A DNA stretch of 44,984 bases, from the NCBI GenBank assembly GCA_905235845.1, contig CAJONG010000007.1, forward strand, positions 1 to 44,984, given 5' to 3'. The position numbers were made by a program, and so were the translations under genes. Positions within the stretch are counted from its first letter, which is position 1; every line of letters begins with the position of its first letter. Source of the DNA: an uncultured Lachnospiraceae bacterium. GTDB lineage: Bacteria > Bacillota > Clostridia > Lachnospirales > Lachnospiraceae. This document shows, in pieces, positions 16,401 to 23,959 of this stretch. Under the pieces are notes generated by a model, which had not been told where the DNA came from, made no database searches, and worked only from the letters and a program-made list of their open reading frames with translations.

Positions 16401-17762
16401 ATGGATAGAGAGTACAAGCGCAGAAATTTCATCACGACTTTTACAAAGGGAGACATTTTCTCCAAACTAAGTTTTCTCTTTTGCGGACTTGCAAATATAA
16501 GATACGGTCAGGTTGTAAAGGGACTTCTGTTTTTCCTGCTTGAAGTAAGTTACTTTGTTTTTCTGTTCACCACAGGAATCGATCTTTTGCATGACCTTGC
16601 GACCCTGGGGGGACATGAGCAGGGCATGGCCTTCAATGAGGCTCTTGGCATATATGAGATGCAGGCAGGGGACAATTCCATGATCATTCTCCTTACCGGA
16701 GTGGTGGCCATTGTTGTCACGATCTGCTTTATCGCAGTATGGCTGTTCTCTATTTCTTCCGGAGAGAATGCCAGATTTAACCACGATCAGGGACATCACG
16801 TTAACAGCTTTATTGAAGATGTTAAGTCCTTGACTAATGAGAATATTCGTTTCCTGCTTCTTGCAATACCTGTAGTGGGAATTCTGATATTTACTTTTAC
16901 ACCATTAATCTACATGATCCTCATGGCATTTACCAGCTATGACAATGAACATCAGCCTCCGGGACATCTCTTTGACTGGGTTGCACTGGATAACTTCAAG
17001 ACACTTCTTCTTTCAAGTGAAAAGCTTTCACAGACATTCTGGCCTGTGCTGGGCTGGACCTTTATATGGGGAATCTGTGCGACCTTCAGTTGCTACTTTG
17101 GAGGAATGATACTTGCTATGATCATCAATTCAAAGGGCATTAGGTTAAAGAAGTTCTGGAGAACGATCTTTGTTGTTACCATGGGAATCCCTGCATTTAT
17201 TTCACTTAAGGTTGTCGGAACCATGCTGGGCGAGAAGGGCATATTTAATGTGCTCATCCAGAAATGGGGCTGGACGGCATCTGCCGTACCGTTCCTTACA
17301 CAGGCAAGCTATGCCAGGGTTTCGGTCATTCTGGTCAACTTCTGGATCGGTGTTCCGGTTACCATGCTGATGGTCAGCGGTATTTTGATGAATATCCCTA
17401 CAGAATTCTATGAGAGCGCTAAGATCGACGGGGCAAGTCCCTTTGTTATCTTTAGGAAGATCACCTTCCCCTATATGCTTTTTATAACAACACCATACCT
17501 GATCGCTAATCTGATCGGTAACTTCAATAACTTCAGCGCTATCTATTTCATTAATAGCGGTGGTCCAATGACTCTTGATTATTACAAGGGCGCCGGCAAG
17601 ACGGACCTTCTTGTAACATGGCTCTACAAGCTCACCGCGGATAGCAATGACTACAACCTTGCAGCGACGATCGGTATCCTTATCTTTATCATTTCAGCTA
17701 CATTTACGCTGATAACATTCCAAAGGTCGGGATCAATGAAGAATGAGGAGGGATTCCAATGA
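16401..17762 (+). CDS. malF: Maltodextrin ABC transporter permease, MalF type
   Basis: 453-residue integral membrane protein. Two hydrophobic segments lie in the N-terminal third (about residues 38-57 and 95-117), followed by a hydrophilic stretch and a bundle of six segments forming the binding-protein-dependent transport domain. The cytoplasmic EAA loop that contacts the ATPase is visible as AKIDGASPFVIFRKI near residue 340. AGGGAG precedes the start. Its last four bases overlap the start of the next permease gene (ATGA), indicating coupled translation and a MalF-MalG heterodimer. Confidence 0.9.
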   Translation: MDREYKRRNFITTFTKGDIFSKLSFLFCGLANIRYGQVVKGLLFFLLEVSYFVFLFTTGIDLLHDLATLGGHEQGMAFNEALGIYEMQAGDNSMIILLTGVVAIVVTICFIAVWLFSISSGENARFNHDQGHHVNSFIEDVKSLTNENIRFLLLAIPVVGILIFTFTPLIYMILMAFTSYDNEHQPPGHLFDWVALDNFKTLLLSSEKLSQTFWPVLGWTFIWGICATFSCYFGGMILAMIINSKGIRLKKFWRTIFVVTMGIPAFISLKVVGTMLGEKGIFNVLIQKWGWTASAVPFLTQASYARVSVILVNFWIGVPVTMLMVSGILMNIPTEFYESAKIDGASPFVIFRKITFPYMLFITTPYLIANLIGNFNNFSAIYFINSGGPMTLDYYKGAGKTDLLVTWLYKLTADSNDYNLAATIGILIFIISATFTLITFQRSGSMKNEEGFQ

Positions 17763-19024
17763 TGAAGAATAAAACAGTTATAGGACTTAGGCTGGAGTAC
17801 TTTCTTAGAGCACTTGTGGCGATAATAGTTGGCTTCGTTTCTTTGATACTTCCTTTTACCAGCAAAGAAGCGGGCAGAAAGAGCATGGTAAGTACTGCGC
17901 TTTCTCTTTTATCGGCGGACAATACTGCAGGAGTTACCTTTTTCCTTTATCTTGCACTTATATTTACCATAGTTTCCCTGGCCTTGGGAGTTATCTCTTA
18001 CTTTAAGGTCGGCATTAAGATCGTAAAAGCATGGATGTTTGTTCAGATATTTGCAACATTTTTTTGGACAACACTACTATTTGCATTAAAGCTGATCCTT
18101 GAAGAGGCCGGGATTGAGGACAATTTCCTTCTAAAGAGCGCCGGGATCGGCTTCTGGATCGGTCTTCTCAGCGCTTATATAAGCCTTGTATTTATCATGA
18201 AGCTTGCAGAGGTCAATACGGGTTATATAATACTAACGATCTTAGGCGTGATGTGGATGTTCCCTGTTTTCTGGATACTTTTAACATCACTTCGTGCAGA
18301 GCAGGGCTACTACGTGGGATACTTCTTCCCCAAGCATCTGACACTTAAGAACTTCTATGATCTGTTCCATAACCCTACCGTGCCCTTCGGAAGATGGTGG
18401 TTGAACACCCTGATCGTTGCGGTATGCGGATGTATTCTGAACACTCTGATCGTGCTTGGTACGGCATTCGTCTTAAGCCGTACAAGATTCACCGGAAGAA
18501 AGCAGTTTATGAACATCCTTATGATCATAGGTATGTTCCCGGGCTTTATGTCCATGATAGCTTTGTATAACATCCTAAAGGGTCTTGGCCTTAACCAGAG
18601 TATCGGAGCGTTGATCGTTGTCGGTGCCGCAGGCGCAGCAATGGGATATCACATAACAAAGGGCTATTTTGACACTATCCCCAAGGCTATCGATGAAGCA
18701 GCCATTATAGATGGTGCATCAAGACTTCAGATATTTACAAGGATCACCATTCCGTTATCCAAGTCCATCATCGTATATCAGGTACTTGGCACATTCTTAG
18801 GAGCATGGTCTGACTACATCTTCCCAAGACTGCTCTTTGGCGACAGACAGAGCTCTTACACTGTTGCCGTAGGTCTTTTCTGGATGACTGACTTCAGAAG
18901 AATTGATGCCTACTATACTCAGTTCGCAGCAGGAGCCGTTGTTATCGCCGTGCCTATCGTGATACTGTTCATCTGGCTTCAGAGGTTCTATGTTGAAGGC
19001 CTGTCAGGTTCAGTTAAGGGCTAG
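17759..19024 (+). CDS. malG: Maltodextrin ABC transporter permease, MalG type
   Basis: 421-residue integral membrane protein, longer than the usual ~280 of MalG because of an N-terminal extension with about four extra hydrophobic segments (residues 10-150). The transport domain carries the EAA loop DEAAIIDGASRLQIFTRI, and the ending FIWLQRFYVEGLSGSVKG is the classic MalG C-terminus. Overlaps malF by 4 bases. No ATPase gene is present in the operon, so the importer presumably uses a shared MsmX/MalK-type ATPase encoded elsewhere. Confidence 0.92.
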   Translation: MMKNKTVIGLRLEYFLRALVAIIVGFVSLILPFTSKEAGRKSMVSTALSLLSADNTAGVTFFLYLALIFTIVSLALGVISYFKVGIKIVKAWMFVQIFATFFWTTLLFALKLILEEAGIEDNFLLKSAGIGFWIGLLSAYISLVFIMKLAEVNTGYIILTILGVMWMFPVFWILLTSLRAEQGYYVGYFFPKHLTLKNFYDLFHNPTVPFGRWWLNTLIVAVCGCILNTLIVLGTAFVLSRTRFTGRKQFMNILMIIGMFPGFMSMIALYNILKGLGLNQSIGALIVVGAAGAAMGYHITKGYFDTIPKAIDEAAIIDGASRLQIFTRITIPLSKSIIVYQVLGTFLGAWSDYIFPRLLFGDRQSSYTVAVGLFWMTDFRRIDAYYTQFAAGAVVIAVPIVILFIWLQRFYVEGLSGSVKG

Positions 19025-19047
19025 ATTAGGTTTTTACGAGGTTTTCA

Positions 19048-20892
19048 ATGAGAGATTGGACTAAAAGTATATACAGCGACGGAACAGAGGGGTATGTAAG
19101 CAACCCTTCTCCGAGGCTTGGCGATGAGATAACGATATCCTTAAGCTTTCTAAGCGAAGCGCCGGTAAACGATGTTTTACTCTGGAGAATAGTTAACGGC
19201 GCAGAGACCTATGTTCCCATGATCAGGAAAAAAAGCTGTGACGGCCTTGACTATTACAGTACAAAAACCACGCTCAACGAACCCGTACTCAAATACCACT
19301 TCGTGCTGGTAACGGAAGATGCAGCGTACTTTTATACACAGGAGGGTGTACAGACTGTTGTTCCGGATTACAGGCATGATTTCATAATCCGAACAGACTA
19401 TGTCAAACCCGACTGGGTTGACGGAGCGGTCTTTTACCAGATATTTCCTGAGAGATTCTGTAACGGAGATACTTCAAATGATGTAAAGGACGGAGAATAC
19501 GAGTATTGCGGTCACAAATGCATTAAGATGCCGAGGTGGAATATGGCTCCGCTTCCCGTTGAGGAGGCATGTGGTATGGATTTCTTCGGGGGAGATCTTA
19601 AGGGGGTCAAAGATAGGGTCCCGTATCTTAAGGAACTCGGAGTCAATGTCATATACTTAAACCCTATATTTAGCGCATTTTCAACTCACAAATACGACTG
19701 TATAGATTATTTTCATGTTGATCCGCACTTTGGCGGAGATGAAGCCCTGGCCAAGCTGTCAGATGAGCTTCACAAAAACGGCATGAAGCTTATTCTTGAT
19801 ATTTCCGTCAATCATACAGGTATCGAGCATGAGTGGACCAGAACTAAGAGAGAGTTCTACTTTAAGGATGAAGACGGCAATCTCAAGGGATGGTGCGGGG
19901 TAAAGAGCCTTCCCTTCATGGATTATCGTAATGAAGAGCTAAGGGATCTAATCTATCGTAAAGAGGACAGTGTTTTAAGGAAGTGGCTTCGTCCTCCATA
20001 TGATATTGACGGATGGCGCTTTGATGTGGCAGATGTACTTGGTAAGAATGATGATGTCCAGGTGGCTGATGAAGTCTGGAGGGAGATCTGTGAGGCGATA
20101 AGGCAGGAGAAGCGCGATGCTTTCATAATCGGTGAGCACTGGGGCGACTGCTATGAGTACCTTAGGGGAGACCTTTGGAACACACCTATGAACTACTACG
20201 GATATGGGCGTGTTATCAGACAGTTCGCCGGACTTCCGGATCTCTTTTTACAGAGAAACGAAGCTATCATGAAGGCAAAATATGTCATGACGGCCAAGGA
20301 TGCGGTGAAGAGGAGTGAAGATCATTACAGCCTACTGCCTCAGGCGGTTGCTGACTGTCAGATGAATCTCTTTGATTCGCACGATGTCTCCAGAGTTCAT
20401 AACTATGAGGAGATCACTTATGAAAGGTACAGGGGCGTGGTTCTTTCATACCTTCTTTTTACCGGAATTCCCTGTGTATACTACGGTGATGAGCTGGGGA
20501 TAGAAGGTCATACCGTAAGCGATGCCGGATGCAGATATCCCATGCCATGGGAGCGTTCAGGGGATGCAGATAATGCGTATTATGCATTGTATAAGAGGAT
20601 GATCGAGCTTAGAAGGACGGTTCCTGCCTTTGCTAGGGGCGGAAGGAAGGTGCTTCTTGCCGATGGCAGGATACTTGCCATTGCCAGGTTCCTTAACGGT
20701 GAAAGATATCTGGGGATCATCTCCATGGAAGAAGAGGCAAGGACGGTTACTGTTCCTTTGTGGGAGATCGGTGCGACTAAGGCTTCGGGAGATATGGATG
20801 AATTCGGCAGGTCTTTTGAGGCAAGGAGTGATAACGCAGATATGGAGATCAACGTTCCCGCATGCGGAGCATACATCATAAAGCTTGACTGA
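19048..20892 (+). CDS. Neopullulanase/cyclomaltodextrinase-type GH13 enzyme, cytoplasmic
   Basis: 614 residues, no signal peptide. An N-terminal beta-sandwich (~1-120, CBM34-like position) precedes the GH13 domain. The catalytic domain shows VFYQIFPERFCNGD, DISVNHTG region I, GWRFDVAD region II with nucleophile Asp326, IIGEHWGD region III with acid Glu363, and FDSHD region IV with Asp446. These features fit cyclomaltodextrinase/neopullulanase/maltogenic amylase, which split imported maltodextrins or cyclodextrins into maltose and glucose. It lies 23 bases after malG in the import operon, consistent with intracellular breakdown of what MalEFG brings in. Confidence 0.9.
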   Translation: MRDWTKSIYSDGTEGYVSNPSPRLGDEITISLSFLSEAPVNDVLLWRIVNGAETYVPMIRKKSCDGLDYYSTKTTLNEPVLKYHFVLVTEDAAYFYTQEGVQTVVPDYRHDFIIRTDYVKPDWVDGAVFYQIFPERFCNGDTSNDVKDGEYEYCGHKCIKMPRWNMAPLPVEEACGMDFFGGDLKGVKDRVPYLKELGVNVIYLNPIFSAFSTHKYDCIDYFHVDPHFGGDEALAKLSDELHKNGMKLILDISVNHTGIEHEWTRTKREFYFKDEDGNLKGWCGVKSLPFMDYRNEELRDLIYRKEDSVLRKWLRPPYDIDGWRFDVADVLGKNDDVQVADEVWREICEAIRQEKRDAFIIGEHWGDCYEYLRGDLWNTPMNYYGYGRVIRQFAGLPDLFLQRNEAIMKAKYVMTAKDAVKRSEDHYSLLPQAVADCQMNLFDSHDVSRVHNYEEITYERYRGVVLSYLLFTGIPCVYYGDELGIEGHTVSDAGCRYPMPWERSGDADNAYYALYKRMIELRRTVPAFARGGRKVLLADGRILAIARFLNGERYLGIISMEEEARTVTVPLWEIGATKASGDMDEFGRSFEARSDNADMEINVPACGAYIIKLD

Positions 20893-20910
20893 GATTTAGG
20901 AGAAAACATA

Positions 20911-23208
20911 ATGGACTATATGGTTTGCGGCGATAAGTACAGGATATCTGTGCTGACAGACAGGCTGCTAAGACTTGAATACAGTGAAAACGGACAATTT
21001 GAAGACCGCCCTACAATGATGGTGGAAAACAGGGCTTTAAAGCATGACATAAAGAGTGTAAGGCGTGAGGGAGGACTTCTTTATGTGGAAACCGAGGAGT
21101 TGCTGTTAACTTATAATGAGAAAGAGTTTACTTCAAACGGTCTTTTTGTGGAGCTTAAGAAATTCGGCACCTGCTGGCACTATAGCCACGAGTATGTAAG
21201 CAGCGGTCGTAACTTAAGAGGAACAGCCCGAACCTTGGATAACAAGGACGGCGGATGCGAGCTTGAGGGCGGCATCTTCGGACAAGACGGATATGCCATA
21301 ATAAATGATTCCGCAAGCCCTGTTATTGTCTATGATGAGGATAATAGGGACGGGAAATTCATTCAGAGAGAAAATGATGCTTTGGACCTCTATTTCTTTG
21401 GATACGGCAGGGATTATTACGGTGCGCTTAAGGACTTCTATGCGCTTTGCGGAAAGACACCGATGATTCCGAGATATGCGTTGGGAAACTGGTGGAGCAG
21501 GTATTACAGATATACCGAGGAAAGCTACAATGAGGTTCTTGCTGATTTTGAGAGGGAGCAGATCCCTCTTTCAGTGGCAGTTATTGATATGGACTGGCAC
21601 GTAACTAAGGTTGATCCCAAGTATGGCAGCGGATGGACCGGTTATACATGGGATAAGAAGCTGTTCCCTGACTATAAGAGATTCTTAAAGCATCTGCATG
21701 AGAGGGGACTTTCGGTGACTCTTAATCTTCACCCTGCCGACGGAGTAAGGGCTTTTGAGGATATGTATAAAGAGGTGGCTTCTTCCATGGGTATTGACCC
21801 GGCTACAGAAGAAGCTGTCACGTTTGATTTTGAGGATCCGGCTTTCAGAGCTGCCTATTTTGACAAGATAATGCATCCCTATGAGAAGGATGGAGTTGAT
21901 TTCTGGTGGATCGACTGGCAACAGGGAACCGGCTTAAAGGCAGGGGATGTGGACCCGTTAATCTTACTTAACCACTACCACTACAAGGATCAAGAGGGCA
22001 GAAACATAAGACCCATGATCTTCTCCAGATACGCAGGTCCCGGAAGTCACAGATATCCGATAGGTTTTTCGGGAGATACGGTCTGCACATGGAAGAGCCT
22101 TAAATTCCAGCCCTTTTTCACCAGCACGGCCAGCAATATAGGTTATGGCTGGTGGAGTCACGATATTGGCGGACATATGATGGGGGATAAGAGTAACGAG
22201 AGGCTTATAAGGTGGATACAGTTTGGCGTATTCTCGCCGATCATGAGGCTTCACAGTACCAGCAGTCCCTTCTTTAACAAGGAACCATGGACTGTTGAAG
22301 AGCCATATCACACAGTAATGCAGGAGTTTTTGAGGTTAAGGCACAGACTGGTGCCATATCTTTATACAGAGAATTACAGGGCTTATAAAGAGGACAAGCC
22401 TCTTGTAAGGCCTATGTATTACGATAATCCGGACAATGCAGACGCATATTCGGTTGAAAATGAGTATGGCTTTGGTGAGCAGCTTATAGTCGGTGCGATC
22501 ACTGATCCTGTGGATGCCGACCTGAGGCTTGGTTACGTGAACATGCTTATTCCTGGGGGGAGATATGCGGATATCTTCACGGGAATGGTGTATAATGGCG
22601 GTAAGAGAAGGAAGCTTTACAGAGATATCAATACAATACCGGTTCTGTTAAGAGAGGGTGGGATCCTGCCTCTTGCCGGGGATGATCGCAGCAACACTAC
22701 TGCCAATCCTACAGAGATGGAGATCATCGTTGTAGCCGGTGCTGATGGCAGATATGAGCTCTACGAGGATGACGGAAGCAGTATGGAATACCTTGATGGC
22801 AGGTTCGCTACAACCTGCTTGGAGGTTCAAAGCAGCGGAGATGATCTGAAGTTTATCGTAAGCCCTGCCAAGGGCGATCTGTCCCTCATTCCGGCCATCA
22901 GGAATATAAAGGTACATGTGCTTGGCGCTGTTTCCCAAAAGGGAGAAAAGATCGTGATGGAGCTTAGGGATGTTGATGTTTCCAAGGGCTCTTTTGCCGA
23001 AGTTAAGAACATACGCCTCTGTGGAAATGACCACAGGGAGGAGGTATTTAAGCTGCTTGACAGGGCATGGATAAGTAATAACGTCAAGGATATGGTTTAC
23101 GGCGCAGTAAGTGCTATGGATGATGCCGACTTCCTTGCATGGCTCTCCGGCGCCGATGTGTCAGAAGCTTTGAAGGATGCGATAGAAGAGATATTTGAAG
23201 ATCGATAG
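20911..23208 (+). CDS. GH31 alpha-glucosidase, cytoplasmic
   Basis: 765 residues without a signal peptide. An N-terminal beta-sandwich (about 1-170) leads into the GH31 barrel (FFGYGRDYYGALKDFYALCG then AVIDMDWH). Nucleophile Asp335 is in WWIDWQQG, and the acid/base Asp389 in FSGDTVCTW. Downstream WWSHDIGGHM and FSPIMRLHS are family signatures. The proximal C-terminal beta domain is followed by about 55 helical, acidic residues that are not part of the usual fold. Likely releases glucose from the non-reducing ends of imported alpha-glucans. Last gene of the maltodextrin operon; 18 bases after the GH13 gene and followed by a terminator. Confidence 0.93.
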   Translation: MDYMVCGDKYRISVLTDRLLRLEYSENGQFEDRPTMMVENRALKHDIKSVRREGGLLYVETEELLLTYNEKEFTSNGLFVELKKFGTCWHYSHEYVSSGRNLRGTARTLDNKDGGCELEGGIFGQDGYAIINDSASPVIVYDEDNRDGKFIQRENDALDLYFFGYGRDYYGALKDFYALCGKTPMIPRYALGNWWSRYYRYTEESYNEVLADFEREQIPLSVAVIDMDWHVTKVDPKYGSGWTGYTWDKKLFPDYKRFLKHLHERGLSVTLNLHPADGVRAFEDMYKEVASSMGIDPATEEAVTFDFEDPAFRAAYFDKIMHPYEKDGVDFWWIDWQQGTGLKAGDVDPLILLNHYHYKDQEGRNIRPMIFSRYAGPGSHRYPIGFSGDTVCTWKSLKFQPFFTSTASNIGYGWWSHDIGGHMMGDKSNERLIRWIQFGVFSPIMRLHSTSSPFFNKEPWTVEEPYHTVMQEFLRLRHRLVPYLYTENYRAYKEDKPLVRPMYYDNPDNADAYSVENEYGFGEQLIVGAITDPVDADLRLGYVNMLIPGGRYADIFTGMVYNGGKRRKLYRDINTIPVLLREGGILPLAGDDRSNTTANPTEMEIIVVAGADGRYELYEDDGSSMEYLDGRFATTCLEVQSSGDDLKFIVSPAKGDLSLIPAIRNIKVHVLGAVSQKGEKIVMELRDVDVSKGSFAEVKNIRLCGNDHREEVFKLLDRAWISNNVKDMVYGAVSAMDDADFLAWLSGADVSEALKDAIEEIFEDR

Positions 23209-23285
23209 GCAATAATAATTGCCATTTGATCTTTTATGTGCTGACATATCTAATCGGCATATTCCCGGTCTTCATTTGTGCGTGT

Positions 23286-23315
23286 AATCTGCTTCGGTAT
23301 GAAGCAGATTTTTTT
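23286..23315 (+). terminator. Strong terminator of the maltodextrin operon
   Basis: Perfect 10-bp stem AATCTGCTTC (23286-23295) / GAAGCAGATT (23301-23310) with a 5-base loop and a T run to 23315, 78 bases after the GH31 stop codon. Confidence 0.93.
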
Positions 23316-23329
23316 GTGCGAGCGATAAA

Positions 23330-23427
23330 CCCAAGTCCGGTTGCAAGCCTGCCTACAGAAAAGGGCCGGTAGTAATAATAGTGGACTCTTAGCGGTATAA
23401 GCAGACCGTCGGAGTCCTTTTTCTTTT
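23330..23427 (+). other. Non-coding segment with terminator-like hairpin and possible alternative pairing
   Basis: Between the operon terminator and the next promoter. GGACTC (23383-23388) pairs with GAGTCC (23412-23417), with an inner CGGT/ACCG stem, followed by T-rich TTTTTCTTTT to 23427. Upstream, AGTCC near 23332-23336 could pair with GGACT instead and break the hairpin, an arrangement seen in attenuators and riboswitches. CCGG and CTAC/GTAG complementarities occur in between. I do not recognise a known RNA family and see no good promoter for it; it may be a small RNA, an attenuator or debris. Confidence 0.35.
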
Positions 23428-23548
23428 ATCGGGGAGTTGCACTGGATAATTATTAGATTCGGTCAGAAAACACGTCTATGAAAATGAGGTACCAAAATAC
23501 AAAACTGACGGTATCGACACAGATCAACAAGAAAATTTCATCACCATA

Positions 23549-23577
23549 TTGATTTTATTCCAAAATTGGAGTATAAT
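23549..23577 (+). promoter_or_regulatory. Promoter of the acyltransferase cluster
   Basis: TTGATT at 23549-23554 and TATAAT at 23572-23577, spaced 17 bp, 43 bases before the HTH gene start. The stretch 23428-23548 before it holds no gene I can support. No similarly convincing promoter was seen inside the cluster before 39902, although one could exist. Confidence 0.72.
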
Positions 23578-23620
23578 AAATTAATATCTCTCAATATGTT
23601 TTTTGAAAGGCATTTACTCA

Positions 23621-23848
23621 ATGGAAAATATGAAGGAATACATGACGATAAAGGAGGCCTCGGAGAAATGGGGCATCGGAATCAGGCGCATTAACACACT
23701 TTGCAATGAGGGGAGAATCGACGGTTGCGTCATGTTTGGTGCCTCTTGGGCGATTCCGGCTGATGCAACAAAGCCCGGTGACAGGCGCATCAAGAGTGGA
23801 AAATATATCAGGGGCAAACAAGAAGGCTGCCCTGTCGATACCAAATAA
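23621..23848 (+). CDS. Small excisionase/MerR-like HTH protein
   Basis: 75 residues from ATG 23621 (AAAGG about 10 bases upstream). The sequence YMTIKEASEKWGIGIRRINTLC followed by EGRIDGCVMFGASWAIP matches the winged-helix fold of HTH_17/excisionase-like proteins, common in Clostridia, where the wing ends in a conserved W-x-I-P and is followed by a basic tail (GDRRIKSGKYIRG). Some relatives are phage or plasmid excisionases, others chromosomal regulators. As first gene after the cluster promoter it may regulate the cluster, or it may be a remnant of a mobile element. Function not established. Confidence 0.78.
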   Translation: MENMKEYMTIKEASEKWGIGIRRINTLCNEGRIDGCVMFGASWAIPADATKPGDRRIKSGKYIRGKQEGCPVDTK

Positions 23849-23861
23849 TGGAGGATTGATC

Positions 23862-23897
23862 ATGTCCGAAGTAATTCAGCGACCTTCCCCGGTGTGA
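23862..23897 (+). CDS. Possible 11-residue leader or remnant ORF
   Basis: ATG with a very good ribosome binding site (TGGAGGATTGATC) encodes MSEVIQRPSPV then TGA. It sits between the HTH gene and the STAS-ligase gene. It could be a leader peptide, a coupled micro-ORF or the 5' stub of a lost gene. Only the ribosome binding site supports it. Confidence 0.3.
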   Translation: MSEVIQRPSPV

Positions 23898-23959
23898 AAC
23901 AGAATATCTAATGAAGAAGAACTTAATGATGTAGCGTAAGGTGCAGAAAGGAGATCATC

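Noticed and set aside
23440-23600. Open frame before the HTH gene that reads as a protein tail (...VYENEVPKYKTDG...)
   Set aside because: No start, no family resemblance that I can name, and it overlaps the cluster promoter; too weak to call a pseudogene.
23706-23897. 63-codon frame overlapping the small HTH gene
   Set aside because: Most of it is an alternate frame of the HTH gene. Only its last 11 codons have their own ribosome binding site, and these are listed separately at low confidence.
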